NCBI GenBank assembly: GCA_963924555.1
Contig: OZ004587.1
Coordinates: 2,914,001-2,978,000 of the forward strand
Length of the DNA: 64,000 nucleotides
Direction: 5' to 3'
DNA from: Crambe crambe
Taxonomy: Eukaryota; Porifera; Demospongiae; Poecilosclerida; Crambeidae
This document shows positions 1 through 10,531 of this stretch, piece after piece (positions within the stretch are counted from its first letter, which is position 1; each line of letters opens with the position of its first letter). The notes beneath the pieces were generated by a model. The model was not told the DNA's origin and made no database searches. It was given only the letters and a program-made list of their open reading frames with translations. Position numbers and translations under genes: made by a program.

Positions 1-3000
1 TCAGAACATCATAAGATATGGAGACATCATTGAAATTCTCAATCAACAGTATCATCAGACCACAGCTGTAGGCAACCCTCTTCAACCAGGTATGAGGGAA
101 GACTGGATATAGCATGTTACCATCCTTCCTAGCTTTCTGATTAAGCTTGAAGCATTTTTATTGTTATAATTTTATATAAATTACTGTTTTCCCATTGTCA
201 CTACCCTATCAGTGATGGCCACACCCTCTCCTCCTGTACCCAATACCTCTCCCTCGACAATTCCCTATGAGGGAATGACCTCCATGATGGCCACACCAAC
301 CCTTCCTCCTGTACCCAATGCTGCTCTTTTGCAAATGAGATCTCCTGATGAGTCTTCCGAGGGAGCCACCTGTATGTTCTCCCCTCCTCCTGCCATACCC
401 AATGCCTCTCCTTCACCAAGATCTCCCTCCAAAGGAACAACCTCTAGAATGGACAACCAACCTCCCAGCAATGGCTTGTTTTCAGCTTTCACAACACAGT
501 CCTCCACTGATGGTGCCAATGACAACTCAGGTGAGCTGTATATTGAGAACCCTTTACCATATCTTATAACAAGTGGGTGGTGATAGGATAATCACTATGA
601 TAATTACTCCATAGTTGCTATCCGATCTGTACTGGTCCCTCCTCCAGTACCTGCTGTGCTGATGAGATCTCCAAATGAATCCACTGAAAAAGCAGTTACA
701 ATCATACCCACCAACCCTCCTCCCAGAAGCTCTTCCCCAGTTCCCTCAACACAATCTTCCACTGATCTCTCTGAAAGAATATGCACAGATGCCAGAGATA
801 ACACAGGTGAGCATTTCAAGACCATGCACCAACAATCTTGAGGACCCTTTACCAATGTTATCTTGAGACAATAATTTTTTTGGCATGATTGCAGGTTCTT
901 GCAATATGATCATTGAACAAAAAATCCGAAACTTAGAAGAAAAATTTATTGAAATAGCAGACACAACTTTCGATCAAATTAAAATGAAAAATCCAGATGT
1001 GGATAGATTTGTAGCAAGGCTTGTTTCTCTGCGCATAAAGTATCGTGAACAGCACAAAGAATTTTTCATGCAGTTAATGGACTTTGTAGAAAAAGATATA
1101 ACCATAAGAAAGATATGGATGAAACTGAGTGAATACTGGGATTTCCTAAATTACACACTCTTGGAGAATTTGGTTCACAAATTTGGTGACCACACCCTCA
1201 AAGTCGACATGGAGGACTATGTGAAAGACCTTAAAAGATTTAGAACTAAAACTCGCTTGTGTGAATTTACCCAATACTGCAATAAAATCGATAAAGAGTT
1301 ACCAGAACATGATTTACGAGAATTTGTCATTAAGTTGAAGCAACGTTGGGATGAATGTACCCTAGAAGACTTGGAAGAATTGAAGGAGAACATTACTCAA
1401 CAATTCTTTCTCCCTTCATTTGTGGTAAGAATACGAAGTATCAAACCAGGATCCATCGTAGTCACATGGACAATCCCGACACTTATTGCATCAGCTCTCA
1501 GGGAGAACATTAAAAATATGGACATAAGTGAATTCTGTAAAGAAAATGATATTGAGTGTTTCCTTATCAATGGCAAAGAATTCTCTCATGAAGGAACCAA
1601 GTCTATACTGACCACACCCACCACCCCACCTCCAAATGGCTCCTCCCCTGTCCCCTCGAAACAATCTTCTACTGATCCATCTGGAAGAATTCAACCTTGT
1701 GATAAAGATGCCAGTGACAAATCAGGTGAGGAATAAATAGTAAAGTATGATAGAGTGAATATGAATAGTAGATAGCTGGCTAGTAAGGGGTATGTGTGTA
1801 CACATGCAAGTAGAAGAATGTAAATCACGATGAAGTGCACTTCAATATGAAATAGCACCCTTTATGTATGATTTAAACACAACATATTTTACTTTTGTAT
1901 TGCAGATACTCCTGCTGAAAGTTTCCAACAATGTGACCTGAACTTTAAAGATGAGTTCAAAGACATCACAATACAGATACTCGATAAGATCAAAGAATCT
2001 TTGGATGTCAGCAGATTCAGAGCACGGTTAGAAGCTCTCCACATTGAGTATCGAGACCAACACAAGGAGTTTTTCAGGCAGTTGATGGATTTCCCTGAGA
2101 AAGACACAACTATAGACCACATATGGACAAGGCTGAGTGGTCACTGGGATTTCCTCAACTACACACTCTTGGAGAATCTGGTTTATGAGTTTGGAGATTG
2201 CACCCTCAAGGCAGACATGGGCGATTATATAAAAGGACTAAAGTTATTCAGATCTTCAACTCGAGTATGTGACTTTGCAAAGTACCGTTCCAAGGTCGAT
2301 AAGCAGTCATCAGAACGAGATTTCCAAGATTTCATGACTGAATCAAAGCTGAGTTGGAGCAAATCCACACTGGAGGATCTGGAGATGGTGAAGGAGAACC
2401 TCACTCAACATTTCTCCCTTCCTTCATTTGTAATGAGCCTGAAGGATGTCCAACAGGTATCCATCAGAGTGACATGGACACTCCCAACGCTTATTGCATC
2501 AGCTCTCAGGAAGAACCTCAAAAACATGGACATAAGTGAATTATGTAAGGAAATTGGAATCACACGTATCCTTATCAATGGCAAGGAGTGCAAATATTCA
2601 CCCAAGGAGAAGTATTCAGTCTACCTGAAGGACTTTTATTCAAAAATGGAGGGGAAAAACCTTATTCCTTTCAAACTAGCACAAATAGAGAAGGAAAAAG
2701 ATGAATTCACCAAGATAGGTGACATGACTGAAGATGATATAGGTCATCCTTATAAAGGACGTAAATTCACACAGCCCCCCAGACTCGTCCTTATTGAGGG
2801 GGCTCCAGGTGTGGGTAAGACCACATTCAGTAAACAGTTTTGCTACAAGTGGTCACAGGGCCAATGTCTCAAAGACCACACCCTACTGGTCTTCCTACCA
2901 CTACGAAACAACAAAGTAAAGTCAGCCAAAAGTGTATCTGACCTCTTTCTCCTCTCTCGCCTCCAGCAGGCCATAGCACAGGAAGTGGAGAGCACCCAAG

Positions 3001-5921
3001 GAGAGGGTGTGGCTGTATTACTAGAGGGCTGGGATGAACTAAAAGAAGAGATGAGAGAAAAATTCTCCATATTCTTGGACCTTGTGTGTGGTCGTGCTCT
3101 ACCTAAAGCCACTATAATTGTTACCAGTCGACCATGGGCCTCTAAAATTATCATCGAGAGCTCTCACATTAAAGTGGATCAGCATATTGAACTATCGACA
3201 ACTCCTACGATCCAGTACGATCGAGTGATCAGGGATAACAGAGTGAAAGCTGAAGATAAAGAAAAATTCAAGGATTATATTTCAACAAATGCAGCCATGC
3301 ACAATTTTGTAACTGCCAATTTAATAACCGAAGTATTCCAGTGGAGCCGAGACACTGACTCACCCCTTCCAACCACAACAACTCAACTATATACATCGTA
3401 CACTTGTAAGTTGCTGACACAGCACTTCTCCAGTGGTGAGGCACAATCACAGAAAATTCGATCTCAGGAAGACCTTCCTCCTGACATGCAGCAACAGCTG
3501 CAGGACCTTAGCCGAGTGGCCTGGAATGGAATCCAGAAGCAACAACTAATTTTTAGTTGTCGTAAAGTAAAGAACTCACTTGGTCTGATGGTGACAACAG
3601 GATCACTTTACAGTGATGAGGACAGTCGCCAATTTATCCACCTAACACTGCAAGAATATCTTGCATCCTTTCACATCAGCCGACTCCCAATAGGTGACCA
3701 AAAGAAAAGTATTCAAAGATGCATACGTTTCGGCCATCTCGAAGTTGTCAAATTCTATTTTGGAATTGTTGGAAATAGTGTGTTTGCATCATCAATGATA
3801 TTGAAACATATGAAAGGTAATAATGTTAGCCCATTCCAATGGATATATGAAATTCATGACCCTGAGTTCATTCGTGAAATGTTGGGACCTGATGAATCAG
3901 TATCGATTTGTTTTGCATACGAATGGAGTCCACAAGACTACTATAATGTAGGATATGCTATATCCAACTCCCTTTGTAAATGGGAATTGAAGTATTCCTT
4001 TTCTTTTGAGTCCGATGAAAATGAGGAAATGGAAATGTGGTGTAAGAGAGGAGCAATGAATTATAAAGAGGATGCTGGAAGTGAGCAAGAGCATGCAAAT
4101 TTCTCAAATATTTCTGTGGAGGGTTTTAAGTTGTTTAGGAAAGTACTTCGTCATTTTCCCCAACAAATTGTGTCACTGCACTTCTCATCTAACCAACTAG
4201 ATAAGAAAGGATTGGATCTCCTTTCTCAAGACATTCCTGCACTGTCTAGGTTAGAGGTATTAGATCTTTCCCTCAATTCCATTGGTGAAGGGGGAGCAGT
4301 GGAGCTCATGAGAGCTCTCTCTCACTACAAGACTCCATTGAAGGAGTTGAAGTTGCAGGGAACATCTCTTGGAGAAGAAGACATTGTAGGACTTTGTAAA
4401 GTACTGGCTCAGGATCAAATTGAGAAACTAACCATCGATGGTCCCACCATCTCTATTATGAGACATCATGTTCAAACAATCAGAGTCAAAACACTCTATG
4501 TTGATTCACGTATGTCAGTGGATAACTGCACATCTTTGGCAGCACTACTCAGGCACCATGCATGTCAATTGAAGGAGTTAGATATTTCCAACTGCAGGAT
4601 TAAATTTAATGGAGCTGTTCAATTAGCAACTGCACTAAGTGAGAACAAGTCAGTTGTGAAAGTCAATATCGGGTCGAATGAAGATGTTGGAGATGTTGGA
4701 GCAGGTGCTTTTGGGGATGTGCTGAGGAAAAATAAAATACTACGAGAACTCAATATGAGCGATTGTGGAATTACATCTCAAGGTTGTGATCGGTTGGCAG
4801 GAGGAGTAGTAGCAAACTCGATGTTACAAGTTTTGAATTTGAGTTGGAATCGATTAGGAGGGGAAGGAGTCAACTTGATGTTAACTAGTTTACAAAAGAA
4901 CTCATCCTTGAAGAGACTTATCCTATCACGTGCATACAAGCGATCATCAGACCCTGGAGTGGAGTGGGAAGGTAAGGACAGTGTGAACATGTGCAAGTGT
5001 GTGTTTTGTGTGTGATATCTCCTTAATACATGGATGGGAAATGTCCATTGGTGTAATAGTTCATACATTTGTGCAGTAGCTATAGGATAGCTTATAATTT
5101 TTGAGCAACAGTTAGTGTTTTGATGCAAGTTTCCTTGTGATGAGTTTCTCATTAAGGTTACAGCATAGTGTTTTCGTGAGTTAAAGAGACACCAACTTTG
5201 CTACTAGTAAAGTCCTGGCTGCACAGTCCTGTCTGCTAAGAGCAAATCTAACACTCTAGAATGTTACGGTTCAGAGAAACTCAACCACTAAGCAGCCAGG
5301 ACTGTGGTGCTATAGTGTGGATTTTAAATACTTGTTTCAGAGGTGTCTGTGCATGCATATAGTCTGTTTGTGAGGTTGTGAATGCTTTTTCTCCATATGC
5401 TCCCTTTAAATGTACCCTTTTACTCACCACCTTCAGGGTTCCATTTTCTAACTTAGCTAACCCCTGGCCTCACATGGTACATTGACCTATAGCTGACCCC
5501 ATATCACCTGTCCTTGCCATTTCATAGACTAGTTATACTGGGAGTGTCCCCTAGTTGCCATTTACATGGCTAAATCTCCATAATGATTCTGTTCCATGCA
5601 GATGATGGTTTATATAAGGAAGTTCTTTATTGGGAGTCATTCTGATGAGAAGTCATTCTGATGAGAAGTAAATTGAGAGACTGTCTCATAATGTAACTCA
5701 TTCTGACTTACTCATCATCCATGCATTGTATTTATCACTTGATTATAGTTATTGTTATTGTTTGGTGCTGTTTAATAATACAGGACACATAGCTAACCAC
5801 ATGAATCTCATAGCTACTATTTCATTATTGTTTTTTGAGCACAGGCAGTACACTGGATTTACCCAAAGCTCTATGTGCTGAAAAGAGCGCTAAAATCAAA
5901 CAACTCACACCACATGATTGA
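1..5921 (+). CDS. NLR-type receptor gene (NACHT-LRR), 5' partial, six exons seen
   Basis: Exons read as about 5-89, 213-530, 615-806, 895-1725, 1906-4971 and 5845-5921 (TGA), each joined in phase 1. Order of domains: a short N-terminal tail of an upstream exon, two Ser/Pro/Thr-rich linker exons, a helical-looking domain (exon 4), the same domain again at the start of exon 5, a NACHT ATPase and ribonuclease-inhibitor-like LRRs. Walker A is GAPGVGKTT near 2796-2825, Walker B is LLEGWDEL near 3020-3045, and TSRPWA lies near 3123-3140. In animals NACHT-LRR proteins sense microbial or danger signals in the cytosol and oligomerise through ATP binding; that role here is inferred. I see no CARD, Pyrin or clear death domain, but the 5' end lies outside the window. 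The last small exon is the least certain. Without it the frame reads on to TGA at 5013-5015. Confidence 0.85.
213..806 (+). CDS. NLR gene exons 2-3: Ser/Pro/Thr-rich linkers
   Basis: Two consecutive phase 1-1 exons (213-530 and 615-806) encode low-complexity sequence rich in Pro, Ser and Thr, with repeated phrases such as PPVPN, MRSP and QSSTD. Both end in the same style (acidic/Asn run then SG or TG before the gtgag donor). The linker at the end of exon 4 (about 1605-1725) has the same composition and ending, so these are copies of one linker module. They are likely flexible, possibly glycosylated or phosphorylated spacers between folded domains. No catalytic motif is visible. Confidence 0.7.
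895..1725 (+). CDS. NLR gene exon 4: first copy of tandem N-terminal domain plus linker
   Basis: The exon starts after a tgattgcag acceptor and ends at a gtgag donor, phase 1 on both sides. It encodes about 230 residues of Lys/Glu-rich, mostly helical-looking sequence followed by a Pro/Ser linker. Hallmarks shared with the second copy are EQHKEFF.QLMDF, WDFLNYTLLENLV, a LPSFV segment, VTWT.PTLIASALR, and a closing LINGKE. I do not recognise this as CARD, Pyrin or a standard death domain. It could be a divergent death-fold or another effector domain of sponge NLRs. Nothing is broken in the exon, so it probably forms part of the protein. Confidence 0.75.
1906..4971 (+). CDS. NLR gene exon 5: second N-terminal domain, NACHT ATPase, LRRs
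   Basis: One long exon of about 3.07 kb after a ttttgtattgcag acceptor. Its first ~230 codons repeat the exon 4 domain (WDFLNYTLLENLVYEFGD, LPSFV, VTWTLPTLIASALR, ILINGKE). NACHT follows at about 2,780-3,400 with GAPGVGKTTFSKQFCYKW, LLEGWDEL and TSRPWAS. A winged-helix/superhelical region and the phrase FIHLTLQEYLASFHI at about 3,635-3,690 are typical of NLR NACHT-associated regions. LRRs of the LxxLxLSxNxIxxxG type run from about 4,150 to 4,930, for example LEVLDLSLNSIGEGG and LQVLNLSWNRLGGEG. The frame ends in EWEG at a gtaagg donor (4972). Key ATP-binding residues are intact. Confidence 0.88.
5210..5310. mobile_element. short fragment of the palindromic repeat found at 38,347-38,968
   Basis: A hairpin-like stretch inside the last NLR intron. 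Its ends (gtcctggctgc and gcagccaggac) are inverted copies, and the middle carries the phrase gagaaactcaaccactaagcagcc, also seen near 32,409 and 38,472. Confidence 0.55.
5845..5921 (+). CDS. NLR gene probable last exon
   Basis: A tttttttgagcacag acceptor in the right phase opens a 25-codon frame ending in TGA. This gives a short charged tail after the LRRs. It is supported only by phase and splice consensus. Reading through the upstream gtaagg donor gives an alternative end at 5013-5015. Confidence 0.45.
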
Positions 5922-7440
5922 TGACTGACTGCCAAAGTACATCAAAGCACCAAGGTGTTTGATATGGTTGTATCAAGGTGACCATGTATGCTGAAGAGGT
6001 TTCTGGTGCAGGCACATTTTGACATGGATGAGATTGTGTGCAAGTTCGTTATTGGGCCCAGGATGAAAATTAGTAGCTAGATAGCTAGCTGATCTAGGAG
6101 AGATCAGGGCTCTCTCTATTTGCTTTTTGTAAAAGAATTCTACTAATTTACTATAACATTTTTAAGCTGCATCTGCTCGCTACTTATAGTGGTTTGTTAG
6201 CTAGAGTTCCTGACACATACTTATAGTCACATAGCTACCCACGCCTTATTTTCAAGAGGGAAGGCAGAGAATTTCAAGAGAAAAACTATTATTATTCCAG
6301 CCTAGGCTAGTATTATTACAGAATGGGTGTGGTTTTAATGTAGACAAGGTTCATGGGTATCCCTCATCTAAAAAACTGAAAGCTTTGGCTCAGCCAGTAA
6401 AATTTACTGGCTATATGAAAACCAGGAATGTTACTCAATAATCAATAGTTAACAGTAGCCTATTAAAACCGGTTTGTCCCTGTCTGAACTAGCTAGATGG
6501 TTGTTAATAATGCTGAAACTCTTCCTGACAGACTCCAAGGCAAAAACAGGAGCAAAGATGATAGCAGCAATAAATACTTCAAGAGGAGAGAGTATCAGCC
6601 ATGGATTAGCTAATCACCCTGCACATCTAGGGTATAGTGGTTTTAAAAATTTTATGTATACACAAGCAGGCCCCACCCCCTGCAAACAAATTGATCTGTA
6701 CTTTTATATTTTTCAGTACATGGGTTGGACATTACCAGTGTCAGAGACAGAAAGGCATTTGTGAAATGAATACTGGTGGCTGCTGCTACACATTGACTTT
6801 CCTCACTGGTCTAATTTTTCAGTTCAGCCACCTGGATCAGAATGTAGCTATATCTAGCAGTTTAACTGAGAGGACTATAGCATACATTATAACATACAAT
6901 AGAGCATAATGGACACATTTTAATAATACCAAGTAAAAAAAATGTTTCTGCTCTTCTTCTCCAGCTACTATCATAATTATGTCCAAAATTATATTATGCC
7001 ATCTTCTATATATTTGTCAGCTACAGTGAGTCCAGAATCTGGCAATAATTTCATGACTAATTTTCATTGTTGAACAAGATAAGGAATAATAATTTATAAT
7101 TTAGAAAAAAAACAATAGACAATTTATCTGGTGCACAATAGCTAGCTACACATTACACAAAATAGCACCTCTATAAATAAGAAAGTCAATGGTTAAGTAT
7201 TCCAATAATTATAATATAGTACTATTTTTAAGCTATTTTAAAGACAGCACCAGTGGCTATGGATTTCCAAACTCCAATAGCATGTTTCACAAGGTATTTT
7301 TTTGGAAAATCTTCTTCAAATCTTTCAACTGGATGCATACCTTTTTGTTTGATATACTTTGAGAGTGAGTCAACCAAACTAAATGGAAAAAACAAGAATT
7401 CCAGGTATTAAGCTTCTGCAGCTACTCATACTAATAAGGG
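5922..7440. other. intergenic, no gene recognised
   Basis: This stretch lies between the NLR 3' end and the first foldback element. It is AT-rich with AGCTAGCT runs. Short open frames at 6474-6909 show no domain, no splice support and no codon bias, so I treat them as chance. Confidence 0.6.
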
Positions 7441-8335
7441 AAGTGAAATGAAAAGAAAAAAAAGTAGGGATGGCCATTGCTCAATGAAGGGTAGGGATAA
7501 GGATGGAAATGGAATTAATCATTGTTCTGTATATCCAGCCAACAATCCCTACATATATGTCGGGAAGCTTTAGATAAGTGCGTATAATTATGTAGGGATT
7601 GTTGGCTGGATATACATTTCCATCCTTCCTTCATCCATTTTTTTTTTTCGTTTCACAGAAATGTTTTTTCCCTTACTTGTTCCTGGTTTTTTTGTTTGTT
7701 TTTTCTGGTTTTATGTATAGACTTCTATGTGTAATGCAGGGACAAATGAAAGAGAATAGTTCTCCAATAGCATAGCAGCCCAATGATTATTCATCAGCAA
7801 ATCAAGGCTTGAAGTGTTGAGCTATATTGGAGGTCGAGGATGCAGATGAATCTGTCTGATGGATTGGTGAACCAAGTTGATAGAGTAGCCTATAATCTAG
7901 CACACACACATCTAGAGCTAGAGCTAGCTAGTTGGGTAATATTATAATTTCAAATAATTGTATATGCGCATGCGTATTATTGAAGAAAAAAAAAGGTCTC
8001 CAATGATTAAATTAGTCGAATACTGTGCTCCATAGTGTAGAGGATTGACGAGTACAAAAGATCATAGCTGGTAGAATTTGGAGTGGATTTATCCAGAAAT
8101 CATAGCTGTAGCTTGAGTGGTTTGAGAGATATGGTTGTCTAAGACGAATAACAACAACAATAGAAGAATCCAACTATTTACATGCTTGCTGTATTTCTGA
8201 ACGGTAAGCTGCACTTTGTAGTAGGTCTAAGTGGGAGGAACTAGAATTTCACTTTTATGCTAGTCTATGTGCAGTGCATGCCGCCATCCGCATCATCCCT
8301 ACATAGAGAGCTACAGTTCTCTCTAATTAAGGATA
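7441..8335 (+). mobile_element. foldback/terminal-hairpin element, family A, full-length copy
   Basis: The left end carries gtagggatggccattgctca. It is followed by a large internal inverted repeat whose arms contain gtatatccagccaacaatcc (about 7530-7550) and its complement (7590-7612). A body common to the other A copies follows (gagtggatttatccagaaat, then gagatatggttgtctaag). The right end is catccctacatagagag with a short hairpin (8300-8335). The terminal GTAGGGATG/CATCCCTAC repeats are inverted. No protein is encoded, so this is a non-autonomous element. Confidence 0.75.
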
Positions 8336-8384
8336 CACCCTAGCTTAATGTGACCATCACCAGCAGCCAGTCAAAATTTTTGTT

Positions 8385-8760
8385 GGCGAGCAAATCGAGC
8401 CCCCCTTATTGAGATTTTGAAACATACATCACATTCAATATACGTTCATTTCGACCTTTGACCCAACAATTAAGTTCGATTGCTTTCTACAGCATCTTGT
8501 CATAGAAGCCTAGGCTTATCTAAATGGATTGTATGCACATAGCATTATACTATGCAGGAGCCAGCTGCCTGGTTGGAACCACCATTTACATGGTCTAAAT
8601 GATTGCACAAATGAGTTGGTACTTTCACTACTTTGCTTTTGCTTGCTAATTGACTTTTGCCCCCATGAATTTATACATGCCCACAACACTTACAAACAGC
8701 TACAGCTTGATTGCTTTCTACAGTATTTTGTCATAGAAGCAGTAGTCCTTGCAGGTGCTT
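8385..8760 (-). repeat. dispersed repeat family D (ends in ttggcgagcaaa)
   Basis: Contains cgacctttgacccaacaatt, gattgctttctacag and gcttatctaaatggattgta. The same phrases recur in both orientations near 10900-11215, 16360-16660, 19310-19790, 22370-22920 and 60505-60880. It has no coding capacity and is probably a MITE- or SINE-like repeat. Confidence 0.6.
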
Positions 8761-9005
8761 GGCTTCTAAGTTACCAAACCAAGGGAAGGGGGACATTAGC
8801 ATCAACGACTTGTTACTTGGAATTCCAGACCGTTAATTTTCACCCAGATTATCCTGTGCGCAGTATAATCATAATTTTGCATGTGTATATCAAAGGAACA
8901 ATGGAGGACAGATATGGAAGCAAAATAAAATGGTTGGTGGAGGTCTAAAGTTGCTAAATATAACTAGATAACTTTGACTAGATACTTTCTTGACTTTGAC
9001 ATAGC

Positions 9006-9885
9006 TAGCGTCATTCATCAATTGTCGTCCAGTACCTATTGTCAGCAATCAAATGTCGGCAAAATTTACAATAATGACACGGACATTATAATAATTTACT
9101 GAGTACCGCGTGTTAGCCGGGAAGGAGTGTTAGTGTAGGATCTGTCGTTTGTTTCAGTTAGCTATCTACTTTCTAGCTGTTTACTAATGCCAGCGAGGTC
9201 AAGAAGGGCCGAGGCAGCTTCTAAATCGTGGGGGAAGAGGAGGTGTCTGCCAACAGGCCTAAGAGATTGAAGACATGTCCATGGTATCAGCCATAAACGC
9301 TGTCAGGGAAGGAAGAAATGATCGCTAGTGTGGCTGCCAGGTCCTATGGTGTTCCTCCTTCCACGCTCAAGGATAGAATATCTGGCAGAGTGACTCATGG
9401 GACTAAGCCAGGGCCAGTGCCATATTTAACTGAAGCAGAAAGCTGCCTCTGGCCCAGTATGTGGTAGTATTTTCTCTTAGAGCATGCAAATCTTTCACTC
9501 TGATTTTTGATTTGTCATGATTATTGTAGATTCATAGGTTCATTTACTTTACTTTTTGATCATTTATTTTATTTTTCAGTTTAGTATTTCCCTATTAATA
9601 ATTGGAACAAATTAATAATTGAATTGCAAATTGCCGACAATATATTAACGCGGTTCTATGAGCATAACGACAATAGATAGAGGTCGCCGACTTTAGATCA
9701 TCCAGTTCCGGTTATAAAAAGTGATGTAACTTGACTTCCAATTGGCCCTATGGAATGAAAAATGCAATTTTAAGAGAGTAATGAATACTCTATCGATTGG
9801 ACTTTGAACCAAGGTTATTTATGTGCACATTCGTGAGATAATAAGCCTGGCACTAAACCTTGCCGACTATTGATGAATGACGCTA
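9006..9885 (+). mobile_element. internally deleted pogo/Tigger-type DNA transposon with TIRs and TA duplication
   Basis: Terminal inverted repeats are visible: gcgtcattcatcaa near 9008-9021 and ttgatgaatgacgc near 9870-9883. Both are flanked by TA, the target duplication of the Tc1/mariner/pogo superfamily. Inside, the plus strand at 9187-9466 keeps the N-terminal transposase helix-turn-helix (psq/CENP-B-like). One frameshift and in-frame stops are present. The DDE catalytic part is missing, so the copy is dead. Confidence 0.75.
9187..9466 (+). pseudogene. pogo/Tigger-like transposase N-terminal remnant
   Basis: Opens with ATG and a basic stretch. After a frameshift near 9315 it reads a psq-type DNA-binding motif: IASVAARSYGVPPSTLKDRI followed by a GTKPGPVPYLT segment, which is characteristic of Tigger/Jerky-like transposases. 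The rest of the protein is absent before the right terminal repeat at 9,885. Confidence 0.75.
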
Positions 9886-10531
9886 TAAAGCACATCAATC
9901 TATCATCTTGAACAGCTACTTGGCTCTTGTCTCTTCCAAAATTCTTCAATGCTTCCTCTTACAATGAAAGAATGTCTGTGGAGTCAGAAGTAATTCTTCT
10001 GGATTTCTTCTGCGTGAACTCACCACACCCTATATACAAAACTTCTCTTCCATGTCTGCAGATCTTGAGCATGTGTCATATTTATAAGCAAAGTTTGCGC
10101 GATCATTATCATACGTCACAAAAACATCTCAAAAATGCCGTCAAGCTATCTGATTGGTGGCGTCAAAATCTTGACGTGAGACACAAGTCTTTGATGCTAA
10201 TGTCCCCAGACCCTTTCCCTTCCCTTGGGTTGGTAAGGATCGCTACTACGCCGGACTACTGAAGTTTAAGGGTCATAAAAACACTTGAACATGATCCCCA
10301 TTGCAAGTGAGAGAATGGTCACAAGGAAAATCGCTATTTTTGAGGACCTTGTCCACAGTATTATATCCACCATACTCAAGCTCTAGATTTTACACAAGAT
10401 TACTCCAGCTGCATATGAAAATTATTTTGGCTGACTGCTGAGTTTTCTCAGAGTGGGTCACCTTTTACATGATTGGAGGTGTGCAGATCATGTGATCCAG
10501 TGTATCATAGCTAGCCACCTCTATCACTGTA
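9886..10531. other. spacer downstream of the RNF213-like gene
   Basis: An open frame at 9927-10262 on the plus strand shows no recognisable domain. The stretch probably holds the RNF213-like 3' UTR on the minus strand below 10532. I could not identify the polyadenylation site with confidence. Confidence 0.45.

Noticed and set aside
8529-8948. 139-codon plus-strand open frame
   Set aside because: Its first part is dispersed repeat D and the rest has no recognisable domain.
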